A stretch of DNA of 64,000 nucleotides, from positions 48,863,693 to 48,927,692 of the forward strand of contig NC_133103.1 of the NCBI RefSeq assembly GCF_022965805.1, given 5' to 3'. The stretch is from Primulina eburnea (lineage: Eukaryota > Streptophyta > Magnoliopsida > Lamiales > Gesneriaceae). The notes below the pieces were generated by a model, which worked only from the letters and a program-made list of their open reading frames with translations, did no database searches and was not told the DNA's origin. Positions 44,901-56,900 of this stretch are shown here, one piece after another. The position numbers and the translations under genes were made by a program. The number at the start of each line of letters is the position of its first letter. Within the stretch, counting starts at the first letter, position 1.

Positions 44901-47900
44901 AATAAACTAGGAAGAAATAAATCGTTATATGCCTCATTCATCAAGTATAACCGTACAATTACAAGAAACAGAGAAGAAAACAGAGCAAAAAAAGTCCATT
45001 TACCACATTTGCAGTGCACCACATAAAAAACTGGTTATAGAGCACCTCATCTCCACATAATAGCACAAAAAATGAAACAATAACAGATGAAAGTGCAGAT
45101 TTTAAAGAGAGAAAAAAGTTAAGTGCAGAACAGTTTTCAAGTGCACAGTGGAAAGCCAAGGAGACCACAAGTTACAGCCTACAGGGTCGTTAAATTAATC
45201 AAAAAACACGGAACGAGCATAACCTGATATCTTTGTTTCCTTAAGTTTTTCAGAAATTTTCCTGGCTTCAGCTTTTGCTTTCAAAATCCTATCAGCTTGA
45301 CTTCCAGAAAATTTGTCTTTATAGAACTCCACTTCTTCATCTTTCTGCACATTACATAAGGGCAGAATAATATAGAGGGAGGAAACAAAACATGATAATT
45401 ACTCCAGCTACATTGATTCAAAAAACAAGCTGCCAAAAAGAAGTTAATGAATAATACCAGTTCTCTGAACAAAGGTGCCGGGGTTCCAATTCTATGACCT
45501 GAAGGTAGAATCTCCCAGGGTCTTTTAACTTTTTCAATATCACCTTTTTCGTCAGAAAGTGAAACTTGTCCTTCAAGTGGTAAATTCAGCTGTTTAAGCA
45601 CCTACACAGTCGTGGAAGTAAATGTAACACAACAGTTTAATGATGCAGCAGCTCATCTGGAGATTGAAAAAGTATATGGGGTCAAATTACCTCAAGGGAA
45701 AATGATGGCATAAAAGGTTCTAAAAGACATGCAAGAAGATAAACCAATCCAGCCGCGGTTTTCATAACCACGGAGCACGAAGCTTGATCCTCTTTGTAAA
45801 GCTTCCAGAATTGGCTTTCCTACATAGTGAAATGCGAATATAAGTTTGATGTTTCAACATGAGAGCCATCATAGATCCGTTAGCCATGGCAGAAAATAAA
45901 ATCAGGACCCCACTTAAAAACGAAATAACCTCATAAAACCTTTGCACAATCAATATATAGTTAGCATACAAAAGATTAATATCTTTAGAGCACGTCACAG
46001 GGATATACTTGTAAATAAGCATTTCCTTCACCAGAAATTGTCATGGCAATCTTCAACCCTTGTTTTAATTTCACCTGAATCAAGGTCGTTAAAATGTAAA
46101 TCATTGCGGCATAAAGTCCTTCAAAAGTTCAAGTCAAAATTACGTAACAGCATAATTGACAGCTACATATTTTGATTACCTTCTCCATAGCTTCTATATA
46201 CTGATCTACATAATTATTAATTCTTTCTCCCAGGGTCATGGTCAATGGATGAGAATACACATCAGGAGCGTCAGGAATGATAGAACCATATCCGGAACCT
46301 GACGTAATAAAAGAATATATTAAAAAGGTTGGAAGGTCCCCTCAAAAAAATTTCAACAGTGAATCAATCAAAGGATACAATCTACATCATAGTACCGAGC
46401 CTCAGGGCACACATTCAAACACTGATACTCTGTTAACTGCTTTGGCTTTAAAAATATTTTCCAAGGGTATTTTTTAGTGGTTAACAAAATGTCATTCACA
46501 AGGAAGCTTAAAGAGGCATTTTTTATGTATTGATTCTTAATAAATTGCAACATGTTATTATCAACCAAAAAATTGTAATGCACGTGTTAGGAGTACAATC
46601 TAGTATTTGCACTTTAACAGATCAAATGAACTACATATATTGAAATATATTTCCCAGAGAAGAAATATTTGTACAAGGGATAATTCTCCCTTCACCCTAG
46701 CAACGCTAGTAACACAACTCTCAAACAATAACTGCATGCATACTCCCTTCCCTCTCCTCTCATTTTATTCTTCTCATTTCCCCTCCTTCCACGTGAACTG
46801 TAAACGCCTATGGGGATTCCTGAATTGGGCCTTAATCTTGTTAAATATCTAGGCCCAATTGTAACCTCCTTAAGATTAGCCTTGTCCTCAAGGCTTAGAG
46901 TTGGTAGTTGGGTTTTAAAGTTCCTTTTTTGCTTGGCTCCAGAATTTAATTTTGATAACATGTTGTCAACTTGAACTTCCACTCCTATGCGTGATTTTTC
47001 AAACACAACACTGGCTGGGAAACAGTAAGCAATATGTGGATATAGAAAGGTAAAATCCTTCAAAAGAGATGTGGGGAGAAACTCTTCTTGTTCCTCGTCG
47101 AAGGCCTTGGCCATGTCATGAATAAATTCATGTCACTCAGCCTTGTGATATATCACCAACTAAATGCTGAAAATTCTCGCCGTTGCCACAGATATGCTCC
47201 TTGATTTCAAGTGTAGTGTCTATTAACAGAGAAAGAGCTTTCTCAAAAAGTGTTGTTTGTTTCCCTTTGTCTGGTTCTAGTTATGCTTTGGAACCGTTGG
47301 TTACACCTGCTGCCAAGTTGGTAAAGAGCATTGGACTTTGATTTCTCTACTAAACATGCCTGTTAACAACAATGTTGAAGTAATGGTAGTAACCTTGATT
47401 AGGTAAGGTCACTGAACTTCCCCTTGCTGTCTAGACCGTTCAGGCATTACGAACGCAAAGGAGTTTTGACGAATTCATCGTCATCATAGCACATTCCAAC
47501 TAGTTGCGGGTCGGCTACATAGATATTAGTTCTCCAAACTAAGTATATATCTCACATGTCATCTTTTAAACAAAAATCTCAGATATCCTCCTTAATCACC
47601 TATTATCAAAGTTTTCAATGACTTGCCCCACTTTCTACTTCTTTCATTAACCTGTCAATCTAAGATATGTCGGATCGAGGGTGTTTAGTCTCCTCTTCAC
47701 ATGATCAAACCATGTTAGACGTCTCTCCCTAATCTTATAATCTAAGAGGCTACACCTAAACAACTCATAATCCTTTTCATTCGTAATTTTATCTTTGCGC
47801 GTTTTGCTACTCATACATCTTAACATATGCATCTCTGCTTCCGTCATCTTATGCATATGTAGTCCTATAGTGGCCCAACACTCTGAGCCATAAAGCATCG

Positions 47901-50900
47901 TTGGTCGAACTCGAACAATAGTCTTATAACAATTTCTTTTCAATCTGGCAATCATCGTTCTATCGCATAGGACTTTTGATTTCATCCTCCATTTCATCCA
48001 CAATAATTTAATATTATGGGTCTATATCCTCTCTAATGTCCCCCCAGTCTTTTGGATAATAGATCCTAAATTGTGAAAAGCTTCTCACTCCGGGACTTCT
48101 CGAACTCAATCTCAATTGGGCTACTCATTCGTCTAGATTCAGGACTAAAGTTACCGGCTAGATATTCCGTTTTTGAGCAACTAATTCTAAAACATTTATT
48201 TTCAAGAGTTTCACATCATCTATCTAATTTTGTATTTGCACCTTCTTTAGTTTCGTCTATCAGGACAATATCATCTATAAACAATATACACCAAGCTACC
48301 TCATCCTGAATACGTCCCCGTCAGCTCATCCATAACCAAAGCAAAAAAGGCAAGGGCTTAAATTCTTCTTCTTGTACGGCCCACTAGATTAGCCACATAC
48401 TACTCACTCCATCGTGATGCCCTGGCATCCATGCAGCAAGACATTTCCACAAAGGCATTGCCTTACCTAGAATTTCTTCTTAAACCATTGGAACCAAGGA
48501 CGTGCAGGATCATTCATACAACTGAACATGATTTCTGATTGATTGATCGGGGAACCCATGGTTATTTTGGAGAATGGTTCAGCCTCGGATGCCCTTCCAA
48601 CTAGGTATATTCCAGCAATCTCAGGTATAACTCCTTGTTTGAGAGCCCGCTTCTTCTTTATCTCTATCAGGTCTTCTTCAATATTTTGCTTGCCTTCAAC
48701 GATATGCAATTCCTCTGCTAAGAATTCCCCCGTGGCCTTAACTCCCCCAAAATCCAGCCGTTCAACCTCTTTCATGATTTTTCCCACGTCCACACTGCCT
48801 TGATCATTCTCTTCATCGGTCACTTTCACCTCAACAGCTAGCTTGTTGGGTTTCTTTTCCTCGTTGTTGAGCAACTGTTATCAATCTTGTCCCCCACTTC
48901 CGCCCTTTCTTCTCCTCCAATTACCTGCTCCAACCACCTTTTGTAGTTTACCAACTCATTCACTGTTTTGCCTATTGAATTCAAATTCTCCTGTAACTCC
49001 AGCACCCGATAGAGTTCATATTCAGCACCATAGAATTCATTTTTTCCACAAAAATCAGCACCCTATCTTCCAATGCATCAATCCTTGCATTCAACAGTGT
49101 GGTTGCCATCCCAACCAAGAAACCCGGTAGTACAATGTGTACCCCCTTTCCTTCCTCTTATTTTATTCTTTTCATTTCCTCTCCTTCCACGTGAAATGTA
49201 AATACCTTTGGACCTTCCTGAATTGGGACTTAATCTTGTTAAATACACAGGCCCCATAATAATTGGGCCCGTAACAGCACACACCAAAAGGAAAAGGCTG
49301 CGAAAATTTGAAATTTCCTCCACTCTCTACAGCATTAACATGTCGATAATTTATATTAGAAATTCATGGATAGAGTGATAAAGTGATGCTCCCCAAAAAA
49401 TTCAAGGCTATTGTTACGACCACGAGTTAAATGACAGGAACTAAATTATATATTTTCTGATGGTAAATGACTCAACTGAATACAAATTCTACTAATGGAA
49501 TCAAATTAAAAAACAGTTAAAAAAGAATACTCTCTAAGCTTCAATACATAGTCTTTAAGAAACCAACCAAGCCTGAGCTATAATCCATAAATAGTCTTCA
49601 AGAAATCAATTAGGTATTTCCAAATGAGAGCACGATTTCAAAAGTTCTAAAAGAAATAAGGTACGCGACCTGGGTCCTTAGCGATGAAACTCAAGACTCT
49701 ATTAACGAAATTTCCAAGATTGTTCAACAGCTCACTATTTAACTTTGCTTGCAAGTCAACCCATGTAAACAACGTATCTGATACCTATCAATTAAAAATT
49801 AAGCATTCAGTCATTAATTATATAGGAATGTTTTCAAGGTACTTCAAGTACAAAGACATACCTCTGGCCTATTTGTCAACAAATAATACCTCCACGCCTC
49901 CACCGGAATGTTGGTGTCTTTTGCATCATTCCCAAAAACTCCAATCCCCTTGGTCTTGGAAAATTTTCCTATACAAAAGACCGTGAAACAATTCGATAAG
50001 GGTGAATATTTATAGGAGATTTTGAATTGAGGGTATTATCTATTCCCAAGAAAGTATACATTTGATTATTTGATCCATTGGATAAATAACCTGATTCATA
50101 ATTCAAGTATTCTGTAACACTAATGGTTCTCATCAAAGTCCAGTTTTCACCAGTTCCGAGAAGTGTAGAAGGGAACATCACCTGAAAAGTAACAATAGAA
50201 TAAACAAAGCAATATTACACCCAAAAAAAACGAAACGTAGTTCACAGTTGTCAAAAGCGCTTGTAGCGCTCGCTATAGCGCGTAGCGAGGCGTAGCGTTG
50301 CCCGGTCGCTACAGGGGGCTACGCGCGAGCCACTTGCAAATAGCGAGCGCTATCGTCGCTTTCCTCGCTATATCGGTATTTCTGTAGCGCTGAAATAGCG
50401 CGCTATGTGTAAGAAACTTCAGCCCAGTTTTTCCACCCACTTTTGGGCCCAATTTGTACTGCCAATTTTAGGCCCATTTTGCCTAAATAATTTAGGCCCA
50501 TTTAAATATACAACCCTACAGCAGAACGCTTTCTACGCTTTCTTCTCCACTTCTCCCAGCAGCAACACCACGCCCAAGAAATCTTGCCTTGCACCGCCGA
50601 CCGCCGGGAGCCGACCGCCGACCGCCGGACATCTGGCCACCACTTTCCATCGCTTCATTTCGGTAATATTATGCTCTTCTCTTTTTTTTTTCCTTTTTTG
50701 TTTTCTTCATAATTCTAAATATTCATGCCTATTCTTGCAATTAGTCTGATTTCCGAATACATATAATTCATTCCATGGATGCAGTAGGCGTAGGAATATT
50801 TTAATATAAGTTACTGCCAAATTTTAATGAACATTATAATATAAGTTACTAGCAAATTTGATTATCTGGAATATTAGCTACTAGCCTACAGACTACTGCC

Positions 50901-53900
50901 ATTTGCTTATTGGATTTCCTCAATGTATAATCAATTTTTTTTCTTGATTTCAGAGATTATAAGATGGAAAACCAACAAGAAGAATTGAGAAAAAAAGATA
51001 TTGGATGGAACTATGGGAGGATGGTTAATCCGGACAAGATTTCTGATGGAATATTATGCAACTTTTGTCAAAAAGTTACAAAAGGTGGGATAACAAGGCT
51101 CAAACATCTTGCTGGAGGATTTAAAAATACAAAACTTTGTCCAAAAGCCCCAGCAATTGTCAAGCAAGAAATGAAAGATTATTTTGAAGAAAAGTTAGCC
51201 CAAAAAACTATCATGGATTCCATGCCTCACTTTGATGATGTTTTTGATATAGAAGAGCAAGGAGATGATATTGATACACACGGGGATCCATCCTCTCGTG
51301 GAAAGCGGCCGGCATCTATTTCTTCCTCGGGCAACTCGTCAATGTTAATGCCCAAAAAACCACGGTCCTTGGGTCCTATAAATGCTTTCTTTAAGCTGGA
51401 CGCAAAGAATCAAGGTGGTAAAGCACCCCAATTTAATGAAGTTCAGAAAAAGTTGAGGTCTGATGCAGTTCAAAAATTTGCAAGGTGGATGTATGATGCA
51501 GGGATCGCATTCAATGCGGTCAAATATGACAGCTTGAAGCCAATGATCGAAGCAATTGGACAATATGGTCCTGGGATGAAACCACCTAGTTACCATGAGG
51601 TGAGAGAACCACTTTTAAAGGAGGAGATCAACCACACAAAGCTGATTTTGAAACAAAATGAAGAGGAGATGGCGAAGAATGGTTGTACTTTGATGGCTGA
51701 TGGGTGGAGAGATAGAAAGGGGAGATCACTTATCAATTTCTTGGTGAATACCCCAAAAGGTAGCATGTTTATTGAATCAGTTGATGCATCTAGCTACTCT
51801 CACACGGGTGAGAAGATGTTTGAGTTGCTTGACAAGTTTGTGCAAAAAGTTGGGGTGAATAATATTGTTCAAGTGGTCACTGACAGTGCATCAAATAATG
51901 TTTATGCGGGTAAGAAAATCTAATATACTAAGTTATAACCAGTGTTTTTATAACCGGACCGTTAATCGAACCGGTCAAGCCTTAAAAAATGGTTCAACCG
52001 GTTCAACCGGTTCGACCGGACGGTTGAACCGGATCAATATAATTAATATTTTATTTATTTTATATAATAAATAAAATAGTAAAATATTGATTATTTATGT
52101 TTTTATAGTTTTTATTTAATTTTTAAGATGAAAATTACAATAAATATCAAAATAAAAATCATTTTTCAAATTCAAAAATCCAAATTACACATAACATGTA
52201 ACCAAATAGGGATGACCAAGTTTAAGTGCCCAATTAAACATCAAGATTAATTATAAAAAAAAGTAGCAAACATCAAAAACCGTCGCTATTTAGCGACGGT
52301 TTTAAACAAACCGTCGCTAAATTGCGACGGTTATTCTTTAACCGTCGCTATATAGCGACGGTTTTTGAAATAACCGTCGCCGATCTCTGGGCAATTTTTT
52401 AATAATTTCACAGACCCGGCCGGTTCCTGAAGACCGGCCGGTTTCCGGTTTTTCCGGTTGAACCGGGTTTTAACCGGTTTTTTCCGATTAAACCTGTTTT
52501 CCGGGTTTTTATTTATGTCCGGACCGGTCTGGAGGCCGGTTCACGGTTGAACCGGTCCAACCGGCCGGTCCGGTCCAGTTTTGAAAACATGGGTTATAAC
52601 GTCTTTTAACTTTCGTTGATTAGTTTCATTTTCATTAACTATCATTTTATTCTCTTGTTCTTTACAGGAAAGAAGTTGATGGATAAATATCCAAACTTGT
52701 ATTGGGCCCCGTGTGCAGCACATTGTTTGGACTTGATTTTTGAGGACATATTCAAAATGTCAGATTTGAAGAGGGCACTTGAGCGGGCAATTAATGTTAA
52801 TGGATATATTTACAACCGAACTCTGTTGTTGAACATGATGAGAGAGTTCACCGGCCAAAGAGACCTTATCAGGCCAGCTAAAACTCGTTTTGCCACCGCT
52901 TTCTTGACTATGAGAAGCTTTCAGCAGCATAAGCAACATTTGAGAAAGATGTTTACTTCAGAAAATTGGAGTAAAAGCAAATTTGCGAAGGAACAGACCG
53001 GTAAGCAAGCACAGAAAATTATTTTGATGCCTTCATTTTGGAATTCTATCATTTATGCTATGAAAGTTGGTGGCCCATTGTTGGAGGTACTTCGGTTGGT
53101 GGATGGGGAGAAGAAGCCTGCCATGGGTTATATATACGAGGCAATGGATAGGGCTAAGGAGAAAATAGCAAAAGCCTTTGGTAATAACGAAGATAGGTAC
53201 AAAGAGGTTTTTGAGATAATCGACAATAGGTGGCAGTTGCAACTCCATCAAGATTTGCATGCAGCGGGTTATTTCTTGAACCCTCAGTTCTTTTACTCAA
53301 ACTCTGAGATAGAACAAGATGAGGAAGTAGTTACGGGGTTGTACAATGCAATCAGTAGGTTGACTTTTGATGCTGAGACGGAGACAAAAATACATACAGA
53401 GTTGTTAAAATACAAACAAGCCGAAGGTCTTTTTGGGAAGGAAGTTGCAATCAAAATGAGAAATGTTGTATCACCAGGTATGAAAATCAAGTTTTTCCTT
53501 ATTTTTTTGAAATAAATTCAATGAGATATATTAATATAACTATTGTTATTAACTAGCTGCATGGTGGAACTCATATGGAGCTTCGACGCCAAAGTTACAA
53601 AAACTTGCCCAAAAGATACTCAGTCTCACTTGTAGCTCCTCTGGTTGCGAGCGCAATTGGAGTGTGTTTGAACATGTAAGTTTTTATAATATTACAATTT
53701 TTATTTTCTATTACTGTGAAGTTTTAAGAATTTGTTCTCGTGCCACGTGCCTTATAAACATATATAAATAAATGCAGCTTCATTCCAAGAAAAGGAATAG
53801 ATTGGAGCAAAAACGACTGAATGATTTGGTGTTCATCAAATACAACAGAGCTCTGAGGCGTAGATACGATAGTCGTGATACCATCGATCCTATCATATTG

Positions 53901-56900
53901 ACTGAAGTGGATGATGGCAATGAATGGCTGCTAGGGAGACTGGAGGATGAAGAGCCTGACTTTGTTCATGATGGTGATGATTTAACTTGGCAAGATGTTG
54001 CAGATGCTGTTGGAGTAGATGAATCTCCTTACACATTGAGGAAACCCAAAGGGGCCTCGAAGGCGACCCCTACATCTACAGGAAGCTCAAAGGCGGCCAC
54101 ATCTAAGTCTAGAGGGAAAAGGCCTATAGAAACATCTTCCACACTGAATTTTATAGATGATGATGAATTTGACTTTGATGAAGAAAGTGAAGAAGAGAAT
54201 GATGCCGAACGTTATGCAATTTCAAATGAAGAAGATGGTCTCGATCTTGATGAGGAAGATGAAGATGAATTTTAAATTATGTTTTTCTAGTTTTAGAATT
54301 GAGGTTTTATATGCTTTGAACTTATATATTTGCTATTTAAGAATGAAAGATTGAATTGATGTTAGTATATGTTATATATTATATATTTATATGCTTGTGG
54401 CGCTACACTTTCAAATAGCCCTCGCTACGCGCTATAGCCACGGGCAACCTCTGCGCTACGGGGCGCTACACGCGATTGACAACTATGACGTAGTTTACTA
54501 ACCCTGTTAACAAAGGATTGCCACCAAATAACCAGGTCAATGAAGTTAATGTAAATGAAGGAGTAAGATTCGAAAAAGCTATCACCTCTCCCTACCAAGT
54601 GGTCCACACCCACGAGAGAAAACAAAGAAAAACTCACATCCATGGTTCATCCACACGAAAATTTTGGTTTCACAGAATCAATATCAAACAACTATTACCC
54701 AAATGAATAGGGTGTAGCACCCAAATGTGGTTGTAGCACTTGCATAGCTTTAATCTACCAATTTTCACAACAATAGTATAATAAACACTCAAGATGCTGA
54801 ATACAGAATGTACAAGCAGATTAGTGATTGTGCAATCTGTTGGAAAAATCTAAACCCTATTGCTAAGAAAAGGAGTTATTGGATTCGAAGTTTATAATAT
54901 TGGAATTTCAATGTAATCAATATATACATCTACCTTGAATCACTACTTCTCTATTCAATAGCCAACATAGTTTTCTTCTATCCAAAAAAATTTTAGAAAC
55001 CTAGTCCAATCCCTCAAAAAGCATTTCACATGCCTAAACCGACTACCCTTCTGCAGAGCACTCAAGTTCAACAGCTTTGCCTTCAATGCCTTGTGAGGAA
55101 CATGGTCTTTGGTCTAAAATCTCTCGTTCACCGTTGATATCAAATTGACAAGAACTCCTTTTTTCCCATCTTGTTAAACACCATCCAAACAAAAGAATTT
55201 TCACAAATACTTTCTAGAAGCTCCTAACAAATAAACACTTCAATCTATAAGTAATTTACAAGATATTGCATTTATGACCATTGACATTGTATTGGTGCCT
55301 GTATGAGAATCATTAGCAGAAGTGACACCAGTTATAATCCAGAGAGAGAAAAAATCACCAACTAGAGACATGCTCAGTGACTCAGCAGTTTTAAATATGG
55401 AAAGAGGAAATATCACCAAATAATATCCATGTCAGATTGGCTGCCAATAGCCAGTTACCAAGAGAACAATCAAGAAAACCTTTAAAAACAACTATTAGAA
55501 AAATCCAGCAAAAGACAATGATTTCTGATGATGCTTTGCTTATATGTCACATTATACCATGCATCAAATATTACTTAAACAGCATAACTTAAACTCGTTT
55601 ATGCTTACAGTATGAAATGGCACGTTGTCCTTGCCCATAAATTGGTACAGTTCAACATTTTCAGGGTTCTTCCACCATTTCTCCCACTCAGTTGTATGGC
55701 ATGCTGTGATTGAAACATATCCTATTGGCGCATCAAACCACACATAGAAAACCTAGTCATCAAAACAGAACATGTTATACGGAAATAATGCCAATAATGG
55801 GCATTTTCTTGATTGATATCCATTCCAAGGTAATTTAAACTCTGGGCCCAAATCACAATTTATGTTTCAACACAACTCTTCTCATCTAAATTCACCTTAT
55901 CCTTAAATTTCTCAAGTGGAACCGGAACACCCCATTTCAAATCTCTAGTAATACATCGCGGTCTCAACCCTTCTTTGAGCCAAGCATGTGTTGCTTGGAT
56001 AGCATTCTGGCTCCACCCTCCAGCCAATGACATGTTGCCAATGTATTCTTCTAACCTATCCTTCAGCAAAGGAAGCTCAAGGAACAAGTGATCTGTGTCA
56101 CGAATATGTGGAGTATTGCGACAGACCTGTACATGAAGCAGACTCAAATTTTTTATTCTACTCCCTGCAACTGCTGAACTGCTTAAAATTAATTCTAAAT
56201 ATATTCTTTTTTCACTTTTTCTTGGTTAGAAGTTTGTGTATAACTTGCACCACAATGCAATTAAGATCAATTGAAGGACAACTCAATGTCACCAAATCAT
56301 TGATCCAAGAAAATGAGTCTGAGGCAACAGTTTCATTAGCACACCTTGCATTTCGGATCTAGAAGTTCCGTCGGATTTAATAGCTTTCCACACTTTTCAC
56401 ATTGATCTCCACGAGCAGAATCATAACCACAACCCGGAGTCGGACAATTACCATCTACAAGCCGATCAGCCAAGAATCTTTTACAAGTCTCACAATAGAG
56501 CTGCATGAAGACATCATTATATATGAACTTCTAAATTATGTCAATTGGTTAGAGAAACATATCATGACATTAAATTATCGCATGAAGCACAGGAACCAAG
56601 AGCAAAGGATAACCATAATAAAATCCCAGAGTTAGAAAAATATTCAGGAATTATCATGCGCACCTGCTGCATTGTGTTTTCAGAGAGCCAATTATTTTCC
56701 AAGAGTTTCTTGAAAATTTCTTGACAAACTTCAGTCTGCTGCGGACTTGAGGTGCGCCCGAACTCATCAAAATTTATATTAAACCAGTCATACACTTCTT
56801 TATGAATAAAATGATATCTGCCGTTAAAAAAACGGAGAAAGCAAAATTAAAACAGAATAATGAACATATTGCTTATGGGACAAATAAAGTACAGTTTCAT

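Larger units (their letters stand above)
50243..54487 (+). mobile_element. complete, possibly autonomous hAT DNA transposon in MetRS intron 6
   Basis: The element is 4245 bases long with imperfect terminal inverted repeats (left CACAGTTGTCAAAAGCGC; right end reads CATAGTTGTCAATCGCG on the minus strand) and a perfect 8-bp duplication ACGTAGTT. The subterminal regions are GC-rich and full of TAGCG/CGCTA motifs, unlike the AT-rich surroundings. A four-exon transposase gene fills the interior and is open throughout. It lies in antisense orientation to MetRS. A 653-base MITE is nested in its first coding intron. Confidence 0.93.

Noticed and set aside
50405..50749. 114-codon frame at the left side of the hAT element
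   Set aside because: It lies in the subterminal region and 5' UTR of the transposase gene and is interrupted by the inferred leader intron.
50243..52592. Idea that the hAT subterminal TAGCG motifs and the MITE's TAGCGACGG palindromes are the same transposase-binding site
   Set aside because: They share only five or six bases and differ in arrangement; not enough to claim relatedness.
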